Positions 21,568 through 32,920 of a DNA stretch of 64,000 bases are shown one piece after another (positions within the stretch are counted from its first letter, which is position 1; each line of letters begins with the position of its first letter). The translations under genes and the position numbers were made by a program. The notes under the pieces are model-generated. The model was not told where the DNA came from. It did not search any database and saw only the letters and a program-made list of their open reading frames with translations. Source of the stretch: Nigrospora sphaerica (lineage: Eukaryota > Ascomycota > Sordariomycetes > Amphisphaeriales > Apiosporaceae); NCBI GenBank assembly GCA_018287875.1, contig JAGVVL010000021.1, positions 62,001 to 126,000 on the forward strand, written 5' to 3'.

Positions 21568-24500
21568 ATGCCTTCTAAATGGAAGCTATCCCAACGGTTG
21601 GCTCGGATCCTTCCACCCAAGTCACAGAAAAAGGGCACAAGCGAAACTGAGGCCGAGTCGAGTACCCTCACTCCCCGCCCTCAGCCAGCCGCATCTACCT
21701 CCGATAAAGCATACGGTTTACAGGTCGTCTCGGAAGGCCTGAGCCCTGCCGTGGAGTAAGCGGAACCCCTCGAGATCCATCGGACCTACCCCCTGGATGC
21801 CATCTGACGGCCCCTAGTATCGTCGCTGTTCATGGCCTTAATGGCCACCGAGAAAAGACATGGACCGCTCCTAACGGCGTCCACTGGCTCCGCGATCTCC
21901 TGCCCACCGATATTCCCCACGCGCGCATCATGTGTTGGGGCTACGACGCGAACACCCACGACAGCTCGCGCGTGAGCTGCCAATACCTATACGACCATGC
22001 GCGCAGCCTCGTGTCGGACCTATGCCGGAAGCGTACATTGACAGATGTGAGGCACATCTGAACCGATCCCGGCTCTAAACGAGTCGTCTGACTGACAACA
22101 GCCAGTCATCACACCGCCCGATCATATTCATCGCGCACAGCCTTGGTGGCATCATTATCAAGAGTGTGAGTGGTGTCTCAAGGTTTGGGTTTATGTTGCT
22201 GACGCATGCAGGCTTTGATCCACTCCGATGCTGCCCGACAAAATGCACTGATAGAGCATCGGTCAATCAGGCTGTCCACGTTCGGCATCATGTTCATGGG
22301 TACGCCGCACCAAGGCGGCAACGGTGTTCAGCTAGGACAGCTGCTGGTCAACATCGCTTCACTGTTCATTGCGGCCGACGACCACATCCTGCGTCACCTA
22401 GAACGAGATTCGGAGTGGCTGCAGCAGCAGCTGGGGCAGTACGGGCCCATCAGCGCGGCTTTCGTGACGAAATTTGCTTTTGAGGAGTACCCAACCCCTA
22501 CAGCGTTTGGCCGATCCATTATAGTGAGTAGCCCCTAAAATCGACATATGCATCTTCTTAACTTGTCCTAGGTCGTGCCTCGAGCGTCAGCCGTTGTACC
22601 AGGTCAAGCAGACGCTGAGCCGATCGTTATCCATGCCGACCACAGTAACATGGTCAAGTTCGACTCTCAGAAAGATGTGGGATATGAAACTGTGTCAGAA
22701 CACCTCCAAATCATGATAAAGTCAGCGCCCGACAAGATCCAGTCACGATGGGAGGAAGAGGAGAGGGTTGATCAAGGTTAGCACTATATATATACCTTGC
22801 TCATCAATACCTAACCGCTGTTCTGGCTTGTAGCTCGAGATGATCACCTCTCCAATAGATTTGATCTTCCTCTCGACCTCTCCGAAGTGACGGTGGTAGA
22901 AACCTTTGTCGCAAGGGTAGAAGAGTTGAAGAGACTCCACCAGATCCTAAAAAAGGCGAGTGGGCGCTGTACCGCTGTCGTGTATGGCCTGGGCGGCATG
23001 GGAAAGACCCAGCTGGCTGTTGCGTATTTGAAGGCCTACCAGACTGCCTACGCTGCGATTGTTTGGCTGAACGCAAGAGACGAGGAAACACTGGGACAAA
23101 GTTTCGCACGCGTGGCGAAATGGATCCTGCGTCAGCACCCTCGGGCCACCTACGTCCGACTGGCTGTTGATGGACGAGACCTGAACGAAATCACAGAAGC
23201 AGTGAAGCGATGGTTCGATGAGCCGAAAAATGACGGCTGGCTCCTTGTCTATGACAACTATGACGACCCCAAGTTGAACAACACGCACCAGAGAGATGAC
23301 ACCACCAAGAGCGCGACGGGGCACGGACTTGGTGTCGGAATCGTGACAGAGATGCCGGATAAGGCGTACGATATTCGACCCTACTTTCCTAGCTCCTACC
23401 AGGGAGCCATTCTCGTCACTACCAGATCATCCACAGTGAAGCTCGGGGAAAGCATCCGGTTAGAGAAACTGAGCAACGTCGATGGCCTGCAAATTCTGGC
23501 TTCAACCTCAGGTCGAAGCAACCTAGAGGATGGTGAATTCTCCAGTACCATGAAGATAGCTCACTCTGCTAACACTTGTTTTTAGATCACGCTGCAGTCG
23601 AAGTAGCGAAAAGACTCGATGGGCTCCCCCTTGCACTTTCCACCGCTGGCGCCTATCTGTGCGAGGTCTCAACGACCTGGACGAAGTATCTCGAACTTTA
23701 CCAGGAATCGTGGCTACGGTTACAAAAGGCGACCCCACAGCTTCCGGCATACGAGTATGCTATGTACTCAACCTGGAACATCTCATTCACACATATTGAA
23801 AGGCAAGACCCGACGGCTGCCAATATGCTTACCTTATGGGCGTACTTCGATAAGGACGATCTGTGGTACGAGCTGTTACACCAAAAAAACCTCGCCATCC
23901 CAGAATGGCTGAAAGATGTGACTGAGGATCAAATCACATTTGAACAGTCTATGCGAGTGCTCTGCCAGCACGGACTGGTAGATGCCGATCCATCAACGCG
24001 AGAATGCGGGTTACAATCGCGTGGGTACAGTGTGCATGGGTGCGTGCATTCGTGGATACAACACGTACTCAATCCCCAGCCTAATCCACAGCTAACGAAA
24101 ACAGCTATACTATGTATAGCCGAGCACGTACCAAGTGAGACAGAGCCCGAGTTCTGGTGGGTGCAACGTCGACTGCTCCAACATGCGAATCATAGTCTAC
24201 GACTCATGAAAACTGATGATATGGACAATGAAACATGGGCTTTTGGGAGCTTGGCCAATCTCTACAAAGCCCAAGGCCGCTTAGACGAGGCCGAGGCCAT
24301 GTATCAACGGGCGCTCCAAGGGCACGAGAAAGCATGGGGACCGGACCACACGTCGATGCTCGACACAGTCAACAATCTGGGGAATCTCTACGCCGACCAA
24401 GGCCGCTTAGGCGAGGCCGAGGCCATGTATCAACGGGCGCTCCAAGGGAAGGAGAAAGCATGGGGACCGGACCACACGTCGACGCTCGACACAGTCAACA

Positions 24501-24910
24501 ATCTGGGGAATCTCTACAAAGACCAAGGCCGCTTAGGCGAGGCCGAGGCCATGTATCAACGGGCGCTCCAAGGGAAGGAGAAAGCATGGGGACCGGACCA
24601 CACGTCGACGCTCAACACAGTCAACAATCTGGGTCTTCTCTACGCCGACCAAGGCCGCTTAGGCGAGGCCGAGGCCATGTATCAACGGGCGCTCCAAGGG
24701 TACGAGAAAGCCCTAGGCGATGACCTGGTGAAAACATATCCTCCTGCACTTAATACCCTAGAGAACCTCGGGAACCTGTTACGATATCAGGGCAAGGGTG
24801 ACGCTGCTAATGGGTACTTTGCCCGTGCTGAGTATGGTGCCCGGATTGTCAACGGGGTAGGTAGCCCACGCCGCACAAGAATCGTCGCGACGCTTCAGAC
24901 TGCTAGTTGA
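21568..24910 (+). CDS. NLR: SesB-type hydrolase / NB-ARC / TPR protein
   Basis: Fungal NOD-like receptor presumed to sense a ligand through its repeats and trigger an incompatibility or defence response. Seven exons join to 1005 residues; introns 21756-21817, 22047-22105, 22166-22211, 22524-22571, 22777-22833, 23533-23585, all GT...AG. N-terminus: basic leader, then a SesB-like alpha/beta hydrolase: VDIVAVHGLNGH, REKTW, WGYDA, nucleophile AHSLGG, FMGTPHQGGNG, and HADHSNMVKF supplying the His. Centre: NB-ARC with P-loop GLGGMGKTQ, WLLVYDNYDD (Walker B), ILVTTRS (sensor), GLPLALSTAGAYL. C-terminus: four tetratricopeptide units of 42 residues. All junctions are in phase and there are no stops, so it looks functional. 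Start ATG 21568 is the only one fitting exon 1. Confidence 0.92.
24269..24715 (+). repeat. TPR tandem repeat, 126-bp period
   Basis: GGCCGCTTA recurs at 24275, 24401, 24527 and 24653, exactly 126 bp apart. The units are almost identical in DNA (EAEAMYQRALQG ... KAWGPDHTS), which implies recent amplification or homogenisation. Confidence 0.95.
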
Positions 24911-26264
24911 GACTGATCTGATATCTTCAAATCTTGCTTTCCTTACACTCTTCCGGCTGCACACAGGTAATCCTGTGGAACCACTTTAATACAGTAGATT
25001 AATAGTAACTTATGCTGTTGAAGTGTATCCCTTGTCGTGGTGTTCCATAGCGTTCTGAATGCAATCCGGGCAGTAGCTGCCGTCGCGGACTGTCCTTGGT
25101 TATCGTGCACCAGATGGTATGAGCGAAAATATGAAAGTGTCGCACTGACCATTGCACCATAGGAGCAAAATAATACCCACACGTGCGGTACTTCTCCTGT
25201 CCTATATACGCCTAGATATAGTGCGACACACCCCCCATGTTGGGCAGAGAATTCTGGGCGACATGTCGTAACGCACCTGATTTTGGCGTGTAGTGACGCC
25301 CTTGCGTATAATACGCCTATACGGTGGCTCGAACGATGTGCTTACTACCCCTCTTTTTTCTCTGGACGTAGGTGTGGGTGCAATGGGATTGTAGTGCGTA
25401 CTAGCATCTTGGCGCTTAAGCGCTCACCGGGCTCATAACTGTCGCACTGCAGAGGTCGTGGGAAGCGAGGGTTCAAGTTATCGCATTAGAAGGAAAACAA
25501 AGGAAATCTGTCTGTAGGTACAGTAGTAGATATAGTAGCACCAGGACCCCTGTCGTCAGGCGACTCCTTGGCATGTGGGAGGAACCACGTGATCTGGCAG
25601 GCTTCTGCCAAGCACTTGTGAATAGCCTCATATTTGCGACAGAAAGTTAATGAAGGTACTGGCCGTAGAGGTCCAAATGTCGCTCTTTTGCGCTGTGGTA
25701 CGCCACCTGCCTTGGCCAGCAAGCTGACGCCAGCGCCTCCTAACGAAGAATGTGATCGCAGCAACGTAGCATTCGTCGAGTCGGCATGTACACAGTCACC
25801 TCGTCTCGATACAGGCCACGTATATCAACAAAGTGCTTGCGCAGCATCTTGAGCATTCCAAGTATGTTTGTTTAAAGTCAGCCAGCTTTTATTCGGGGCG
25901 GCGGCTTCGGGTAACTCCAGGACATAAAGCTTCGGTTGTACTCTAAGGGCCGAGGGTGCTACGCCGGGTTATCATAGCGATGGCATCCTTCCTGAGTCCA
26001 TATTGAGCCATGTCGAAGACCTAGTGGTGCCGGGGCTGGGTGCCATTGTCCCATCTTCCTGGCCTGAAGGTTTGTTGAGCGTGGTAGATGGTGCGCTCCT
26101 TATGAGGCACAAAAGGGCGATGGCAATTTGATGTTTTGTTGCTGGTCGCATGTGCACGTGACCGTATTGGCCGCGGCCGAAACAATGCTGCCAGCAGTAC
26201 GCAGCCCTGGCTAAGTAACCTTCCCGCTTATGCTAACTCCAAAAATGGCCGTTCTAGGCTGTCA
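24911..26264. other. Intergenic, no gene recognised
   Basis: Only short ORFs with low-quality composition (24943-25182, 25486-25764). No repeat shared with the rest of the window was noticed until the LINE fragment at 26265. Confidence 0.5.
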
Positions 26265-26415
26265 TCAGGTACTGTACCAAGCAACCCTTGATTGTACTTC
26301 AAGCAGCAGCGACTGGAATGTCAGCGCTGGAAATGGATGACACGGTCCGTGCTCAAACATTTTCTGGATGCGAGCGCGCGACACCGTTTTTGCAAACCTC
26401 TGTACCTATCGCATA
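26265..26415 (+). mobile_element. LINE fragment homologous to the 5' end of 16916-18157
   Basis: Encodes MSALEMDDTVRAQTFSGCE and ATPFLQTSV, matching MSAPKMDDKARAQTFSACG of the larger copy. The GGTACTGTACCAAGCAAC flank matches in reverse the sequence just beyond 18157. Opposite orientation to the larger copy. Confidence 0.7.
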
Positions 26416-26591
26416 CAAAAACAAATACCACCGGGGTTTTGGTGCATGGTGGTCTCTTAAATGGCTCTAGCTTTCCTCTGACACTCCGTTTGGTTGTTTC
26501 CCCTAGGATCTCAGCCGTCTCTCGCCTTATGTCCGTAGAATGATGTATCTCCACCATCTACGCTAACACCATGAGTGGACTGAATAAGCTA

Positions 26592-28514
26592 GGGGGTCGA
26601 TCAAGGGACAGGCCCATCAAACCGCCACACGTCTGGCGACAGTTTAAGGTGTTTCTTTTTTACTTCAACACCGAATATATCAACCACCTACGGTTACATT
26701 TATTTAAAAGTTATACCATTCGAATTGCCACATTCTGTTCTTTTATTTGATATTTATTATTATGGATGAACTGCAGCTGGCTGCCGCTCTCCTCTAAGTC
26801 TGCTAAGGAGATTCCATCCGGTCTGTCGCTAAGCAATACAGAGTCTCCAGACACTACCTCACGTCTCGTTTCGAGTGCAAGCCTCTTAAACGCACTACTC
26901 AAAGGCATCGTCAAGCCCTTAGTGAGGTCCAGGAGCACTGGCTGGTCCAGTGGGTGTTGCTCCAGGCCAGACTTGGCTGGGCTCCTCAGCACAACCGCTT
27001 CAAGCTCTTCGCGCAGTCAATTATCTGTCAGTCCGGCAGCAGCCACACCATCGGAGATAGGTGGCATCGCCGTTTTTTTAGGCGCTGGCCGCAGCTAAAG
27101 ACCATGCTCTCAAGGGGAATGGATTTCCAGCGCGTTAACGGCGCCACACGCGAAAACATCGAGGAGTTCTTCTCGAGGCTGAACGAGGAGCGCATCCGCG
27201 ACATCCCTAAGGAGCACACATGGAACTTTGACGAGGTTGGAGCTCAGATTGGCCTTGGAGACTGCCCTTTTGTTATCGGACCGTCTGCTCTCACGAAGGT
27301 CTTCACTCTAGACACCACGAGAGGCGAGTGGACAACGTCTTTAGAATCTGTCTCTGCAGCTGGCCGAGCCCTGTCTCCCCTGGTCATCTTTAAGGGGAGG
27401 CAGGACCAACAGCAATGGTTTACCACGCAATCAGACGACGAGGACTTCGCAGACTGGCAATTTGAAGCCTTAGATGCCGGCTGGACCTCCAATTCAATTG
27501 CCCTGCGCTGGCTGAGACAGGTATTCTTGCCACAGACTACTCCAGACGACCCCAAGCAGTGGCGCCACCTCATACTCGACGGCCATGCCAGCCACTGCAG
27601 CGAGGAGTTCATGTTGGAGTGTTTTGAGGCTAAGGTCTGGCTGGACTTCCTTCTGGCACACACCTCGCAGGTCCTCCAGCCTCTGGACCTTGGCCCCTTT
27701 TCGGTGTTGAAGCGCGCATACCGGAAACACCTTCGCCAGGCCTGCGTGTCTAGTCTGACGATGACGCCAAAGAAACCGGAGTTCCTGGAGGCCTGGAACA
27801 AGGCTCGGAAGGAAGCCCTGACTCCAGAGCACATTGCCACAGGCTGGAAAGCGACCGGTATCTATCCAAGGGACCCCCTCAAGGCCATTAACAGCCGACT
27901 GGCAAGGCAAAGGGACCAGGACAGGCCGGAGGGGTCAACTTGGAGCGTTCTGCAGCTGCCAGAGGACCCCCTGCTGTCGGAGATGTCCGCTATGGACGTT
28001 AAGACCCTAAGGTCTTCAAGGCAGATACAGCACATCCATCGCGAATTGCGTGTGGTTAACTCAGTGTACAGCAATGCCACCTTACGCCAGGTCTTCAGGA
28101 AGACCGGCAAGGCCTTAGACTTTGCAAGCGCCGAGATCTCCAGCCTTAAGCATGAACGCGACCAATTGGCTGCTGCGCTGGATCTCCAGAAGCCCCAAAA
28201 ACGTCGCAAGGTCCAGAAAACTGCTCAAGAGCGATTCGTGACCATGCTAGACGTTCGCAAAGTCAAGGAGGACTTGGCGACACCTGGTGTTGAGGCTGGT
28301 GCGGTCACTGCGCAGTCGCCATCGATCGCGTCGGGAAGTTCGGTTGCAGAAAGCATTTCTGACATAGAGGAGGAAATAACAGTCTCTTTGAGCTAATCGG
28401 TTTGTCTGTATCTATTGTGGTTGTCAAGATAATTGGTTTTGTTTGCTTTAATGTTACATGGCGATGTCTTAAAACGCGTGGCGGTTTGATGGGCCTGTCC
28501 CTTGATCGACCCCC
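26592..28514 (+). mobile_element. pogo/Fot1-type DNA transposon, 1923 bp
   Basis: Perfectly matching inverted ends of at least 36 bp (GGGGGTCGATCAAGGGACAG... and its inverse), flanked by TA at 26590-26591 and 28515-28516, the TA duplication typical of Tc1/mariner/pogo insertions. It carries one transposase gene. The intact ends mean it could still be mobilised in trans. Confidence 0.92.
26762..28396 (+). pseudogene. Fot1-type transposase with two N-terminal nonsense codons
   Basis: From ATG 26762 the frame reads MDELQLAAALL, then TAA at 26795 and TAA at 26804, then the HTH region (SIRSVAKQYRVSRHYLTSRF) and stays open to 28396. The DDE_1 core is complete: Asp in WNFDEVGAQIG, Asp in LILDGHASH, Asp in LQPLDLGPF. 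A coiled, basic tail follows (ALDFASAEISSLKHERDQL). Both stops can be explained by C-to-T change of CAA codons. A 480-residue open frame remains downstream, so a partial protein lacking the first DNA-binding helix is conceivable. Confidence 0.85.
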
Positions 28515-28829
28515 TAGCTTACCGTCTCAACACAGCGGTAGCCGTCATGTACGCACAGGATTCGGGTGCGCAAAGCTGTGCTGTCCCATGAATTCCTCAT
28601 AGGCAGGGAGTCTGGCGATCAAGTAGTTCACAGCCGTCTGCCATGTGAGCGAGTAGATAAGTTCTTGCTGCGTTCGCACGACTTGCTCTTGAAGAACTTA
28701 GAATATCCGAATCTGCACAAGCTCCTGCGGTATATGGGCCATGGCGATCCAGAGGCGTATGTTTTCTCCACGCAGGTGAGTCGCGTTCAACAAGGGCGGA
28801 GGCTTGCTGTTGGTGGTGGAGGTATGCAT

Positions 28830-29518
28830 TGCGGCGGCAAGATCGCTACGGATGATCGTGGGAGGAAATGTTTAGAACGAACAGTCGATTCTCGGTCGCA
28901 TTTTCGAACGGCAAGGGCGTATGGTCTCGGAATGGGACGAGGCGGGATATCAAGAGGAAAAAATGGCTCGAAGCAATAGGGAAGGAAATCGAATCAGCAC
29001 CTGGTCGAGCCGGCGCGGCTTTGTAAGTTTAGCCTCGGCATCTGGTTTTGGCTGCATAGTACAGTACGTGCTAGTAGAAACAAACCACCAGGATCGCGTC
29101 GTCAAGCAGAATGACTCATGTAGGCGTGGGAAACAGACCAGAAGAAGAAGAAGAAGCGCTGTCTTGCGAATGTTTGCAAAATGGCAGCCGGGGCAGGTAG
29201 AGCAGGGATGCGAACCGAAGCGCCCCAAACTTGCGCCAGGTCGTTCGGGGGGCACCTTGAGGGCCGTCACCCGCCTCGCGGACTAGACTCCACTGTAGGC
29301 GCCAGAATGGACGACGGCTAAGATAGGCCGATCCACCCAGCGCACGTCCTACAGCCCTCCTGCACAACCCCCCACGACACCGTCGCCTAGACAAGGCTAA
29401 CGTCTCACAAGCTTTGAAATCCGACGCAGAACAGCCATTGTCAGCATAGGCGCCGCAGCAAGCGTCGCGTCGACTATCGCACCTCCTTATAGCCTTCCCT
29501 GCTAACCCGAGCGTGACC
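28830..29518. promoter_or_regulatory. Decayed divergent intergenic region of the duplicated gene pair
   Basis: Aligns in patches with 48100-48821, for example GGCAGCCGGGGCAGGTAGAGCAGG near 29180 against GGCAGCTGGGGCAGGCGGAGCAGG near 48480 (differing at a few bases). It carries an (AAG)n run at 29140-29158. Confidence 0.5.
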
Positions 29519-30557
29519 ATAGCCCGTAGCAAGGGCCAGAATGGCAAGATTCGGAAGAGCGACCTGTCTCCAGAACAAGACGGCCAAGCTGGGAGAACAC
29601 TGTACATAATGTCTTTAGTGCGCTCACGTACTGGAACCTAACGCATTGGAGGATGGGGACGATGACACATCTCCCACGTGGCCGAACATTGCCCAACATG
29701 AACAGGCTGGTTTGTGTTCTCCCCGACAGTCCGATCAACGGCGCTCCTTTCTAGGCTGGAACCCGAATGACTCAATCAAGCGGCACAGCCTAGGTAATGA
29801 GGTTGGGCATGGGCCGATCGCCGATCATGGCTTGAATGCCAACCACCAACCATTGGCAGACCCCGATGCGAACGCTGATTGCCACATGGGCGCCGCGTAT
29901 GAAACCAAACCCAGCTACCATTAAGATGCGGCAGCCGCTTCGTGCCAATCTACAACGACTTTTGCGAGGATAAAGGCATCACCATGAGTGCCAACAAGTA
30001 CCGAAGCAGCAACCGATGTCCTTGCCGCAGAGGCTCGTGCAACAGAGATTCGTCCAGCAGAGGATTATGTAACAAGAGTAGAGAGGTGGGCACAGTCTGG
30101 GGTGATCTAGGGCTACCAGAGCATGCGTTTCTGACCATTATCTCACACAAGACCAAACGGTCGCCAGCCGTCCTTCCAGCGCTGAGTCGAGCGAAACGAT
30201 AAACAATGCGACGCAGTCGGTACCAGCAAGAGAGCATGCTCAAGAAAGCAGGGTGGATATTTGCAAGCGGGCATAAGTAGAACCCACGGCAAAGGCTGGG
30301 ATGACAAGCGGCTTCGCTGGCTCCTCTCAAGTAAACGGGAAGGCAGCGCGTGACCATGGATGCGTTAGGTTGCCCGAGACCGCTGGCTGCAGGGGCAGGC
30401 GTATGGGAGGAGAAACGAGGTTGCCGTGTATGCTGAAGCATGTGCCTACTCGTGTCATGAGGCCCAGGCGCAGAATGCAGCTGAACCCGGTAGCGAAGGT
30501 TCCAGGCTTACTCGACCGGCTGAGCACAAGTCTACAAACATTCAACGTCGATGGGAG
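29519..30557 (+). pseudogene. MADS-like gene copy, decayed
   Basis: Paralogue of 48822-49915. The start codon position holds ATA (29519), followed by RSKGQ and later IRKSDLS in place of ARKSGLS. Frameshifts follow. Later blocks survive in different frames: AYETKPSYH (AYETDPEYN in the intact copy), YNDFCEDKG (YDDFPEDEG), and the tail VPGLLDRLSTSLQ (KILSLFDELSTSL). No continuous reading frame exists. It is divergent from the split coiled-coil pseudogene, as in the intact pair. Confidence 0.8.
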
Positions 30558-30987
30558 GCCATCTCCAGCTAGAAGCCCTCACTATCCGCGCTCACCTCTT
30601 AAGGTTAAGTATGACTCCCCAGACAGTTTCATGGTGCTCCCATGGATTGACAGGCTACACGCCACAAAGTGTGCGGCTACAGCATACCCCGGGCTTCAAG
30701 CTCCTTCTTCGCTAACGAGTTTTGCTGGCGATGAGGTGCGAGGCTCGTGTTCTCTTGTCCCATGAGGTATCCCCTCACCTGAATTGCCATCAATCTAGCC
30801 TGTGCGGGCATGGTGTAGTACATCAATTAGCCGCTTGGCAGACGGATACGGCGCGTATGAGAGGTGTGATTTCGCTGAATGTCCGATCACGCCCTACGCC
30901 CGCTACAAACATCCCAGTCACGGGCGCGTTCTGCGATACGACCATAACTACCCTCATCGCCGTCGCATTCTCGCCAACCCAAACATC

Positions 30988-31612
30988 ATGTCTGTTCAGT
31001 TGGGGGAGATCAACGACACGTTACTACATGAAGCTGTTGACAAACCAGACTTGGCGATTCTTCGAAAGGTCCTCAAGGAAATGTGCGCCGCCTCGGATGA
31101 ATGTCGCCAGGAAGCGATAAAACGCTTGATTACCTAAGCTGCCTCGCGGCCTAGTCCTAAGAGTTCGGCAGAAGGCAGCCATAAGAAAACCTCCCCAAGT
31201 AACAAGCGGAAACGAGAAAGCGTTGGAGTCTGGGCTCGCTACGAAAAGTGTTCGACGTGTAAGCATGTCTTTGATGTTCATCGAAATAATAAAAAGGCTT
31301 GCCGGACGCATGAGGGTACGTCGACGCTTGGCCGATAGGCGGCTGCCAGTTTCCCATACTCCAACCTGGGCTGCTACTGATTCATTCTCAGATAACCTGG
31401 AATTGGACCCCGAATCCTTTCCTGACGATGATCAAGTCATGTATGAACCAAACAGCATCGATGTGGAAACGGACTGGCGCCGCGAAAGTTGCCCTGAGGG
31501 GTTCCTCTACGACTGCTGCGATCAAGACTGCAAATCCAAGGGATGTGTTATCCAGCAGCATGTTGTCGAGAGGAACCCATCGGATTTTCTTGGCGTGTAC
31601 GGGGACGAGTAG
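30988..31612 (+). pseudogene. Cysteine-rich (zinc-binding-like) fungal protein with one nonsense codon
   Basis: From ATG 30988 the frame encodes a helical start (INDTLLHEAVDKPDLAILRK), hits TAA at 31135-31137, and continues in the same frame through a basic segment (SNKRKRESVG) into RYEKCSTCKHVFDV ... CRTHE, a CxxC...CxxxH motif. Intron 31316-31391 (GTACGT...TCTCAG) then joins in phase to DNLELDPESFPDDD and CPEGFLYDCCDQDCKSKGC, a second cysteine/histidine cluster. This two-cluster arrangement is common in an uncharacterised family of fungal proteins. The single TAA may be a recent mutation, or an unrecognised intron may remove it. Function unknown. Confidence 0.6.
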
Positions 31613-32920
31613 GAATTTACTCTATCTCAAGAGATGAGCATCTTCTATTCATGAGTGGCAATAGAAAGTTGGGCGCGTCGCTACTGTCAGAGTCTTCTCT
31701 CACGGGCGCCTCCGAATATGCCAGCATACCTCACCCCAAGACCCGACGCCAAAGCTGCGTCCTGATTATATGGCTACTTTGACCCACCTCACTAGTGTTC
31801 TGCGTAAGCCTTCAGCACGGTGATGACATTGCAGGTAAGAAGCGCGTGCCGGCAAGCGCTGCCGACTGTATAGCGCACCCCAGCTTCCTAGAGCCAGTCC
31901 AACTTCGGGCCTCTGTACTTGTTTGAATGGATCAGATGGTACTTCTTCGCTACGATGGCCATTCTATGGCTGATCACCCATTCATTGCTGATATTGTGGC
32001 CTTTGAGTCTCGAGGTCCGGTTCCCTAACATGTCCTTATCTACTGTTTGTTACCGGAACAGTGCACCATAACTCTGAAGGCGACACAGGTGGCTAGTCGT
32101 GGCTACTATTGCCCCAAAGGCTCCATTCCCGTGCTATTGAAAGCTTCCATTCGTCCGTATGCATTCTCACTTTGGAATTTGTTCGATCCTCTCGCGTCTG
32201 TTGCATGCCGTCTCGGAGCTCGGTGGGTACTAGGGTTTCATGTCATCGGCTCGATAATGAAATCGACATCGGGTGGTTTTTCCACCCAAATCCCCTGTAT
32301 GGACGAGGGCCTTCGCTTTACGGATGATTTGTCGTCATTTCGGCGTCGCGTGGTGTCGACTTGCGAGGATACTGCGTCGGGCGCGGGAGGGGAAATTTTG
32401 GTCGTATCGCCCGAAAATCGCGCATCAAAGAGTATTTCGGCAAAATAAGGCCAGAGCAACGACGCAGCGATGGCGACTCGCTGCACTTTCGTGCAGAATG
32501 CGTCTCTAGATCGGCGCTCCCTCGACCAACGGAGATTTCCAGCCGGCGCGATGAGGAGGCTATATGGTCCGGCCTTGCCGTGCGGTCCGTAAATGGGTAA
32601 GTGAGGTTATTACATAAAGCATGACATGATACGTATATCCCGTAGTAGTGCCTAATTCATTTAAGCAGTGATTCCTGTCGCCAGAGTATCTTCCAGAAGA
32701 TTCATACCCTGCTGAAAAAAGAATCAAGAACGTTGTATATATAGATGTGTCAGCTTACACCGTCGGCTTGTTTCCTTTTGTTCTTATACCATTTCGGCCA
32801 CGCTGATTCTATATTTATTTGAGACACCAAGTATACATTGGCACAGCATTGCTATTGTTGCAACCCACTTAAGGACACCCTCGCCCAACGGCACCAGCCA
32901 AGTCGAATTCTTACCCAGCA
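31613..32920. other. Intergenic, no gene recognised
   Basis: ORFs at 32047-32448 and overlapping frames lack recognisable motifs. The last 300 bases are AT-richer, with a TATATATAG near 32737, and may hold the promoter of the 32921 gene. Confidence 0.4.

Larger units (their letters stand above)
26470..28829 (-). pseudogene. Coiled-coil gene copy split by a Fot1-type transposon
   Basis: Decayed paralogue of 47659-48099. The part upstream of the insertion (28829-28517) reads LRGENIRLWIAMA, VLQEQVVRTQQELI, LPAYEEFMGQHS in parallel with ENLRLRTAIAQL, QGQVIHTQQELI, LSAYEELMGLHS of the intact copy. An in-frame TAG interrupts it between the first two blocks. The 3' part lies beyond the transposon at 26470-26589, where the DNA aligns with 47690-47790. 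The transposon sits at the TA that corresponds to a TA near 47790 in the intact copy. The start ATG is retained at 28829. Confidence 0.8.

Noticed and set aside
24235..24723. 162-residue ORF over the NLR repeats
   Set aside because: It is the alternate-frame translation of the 126-bp TPR repeat; repeat units without stops keep all frames open.
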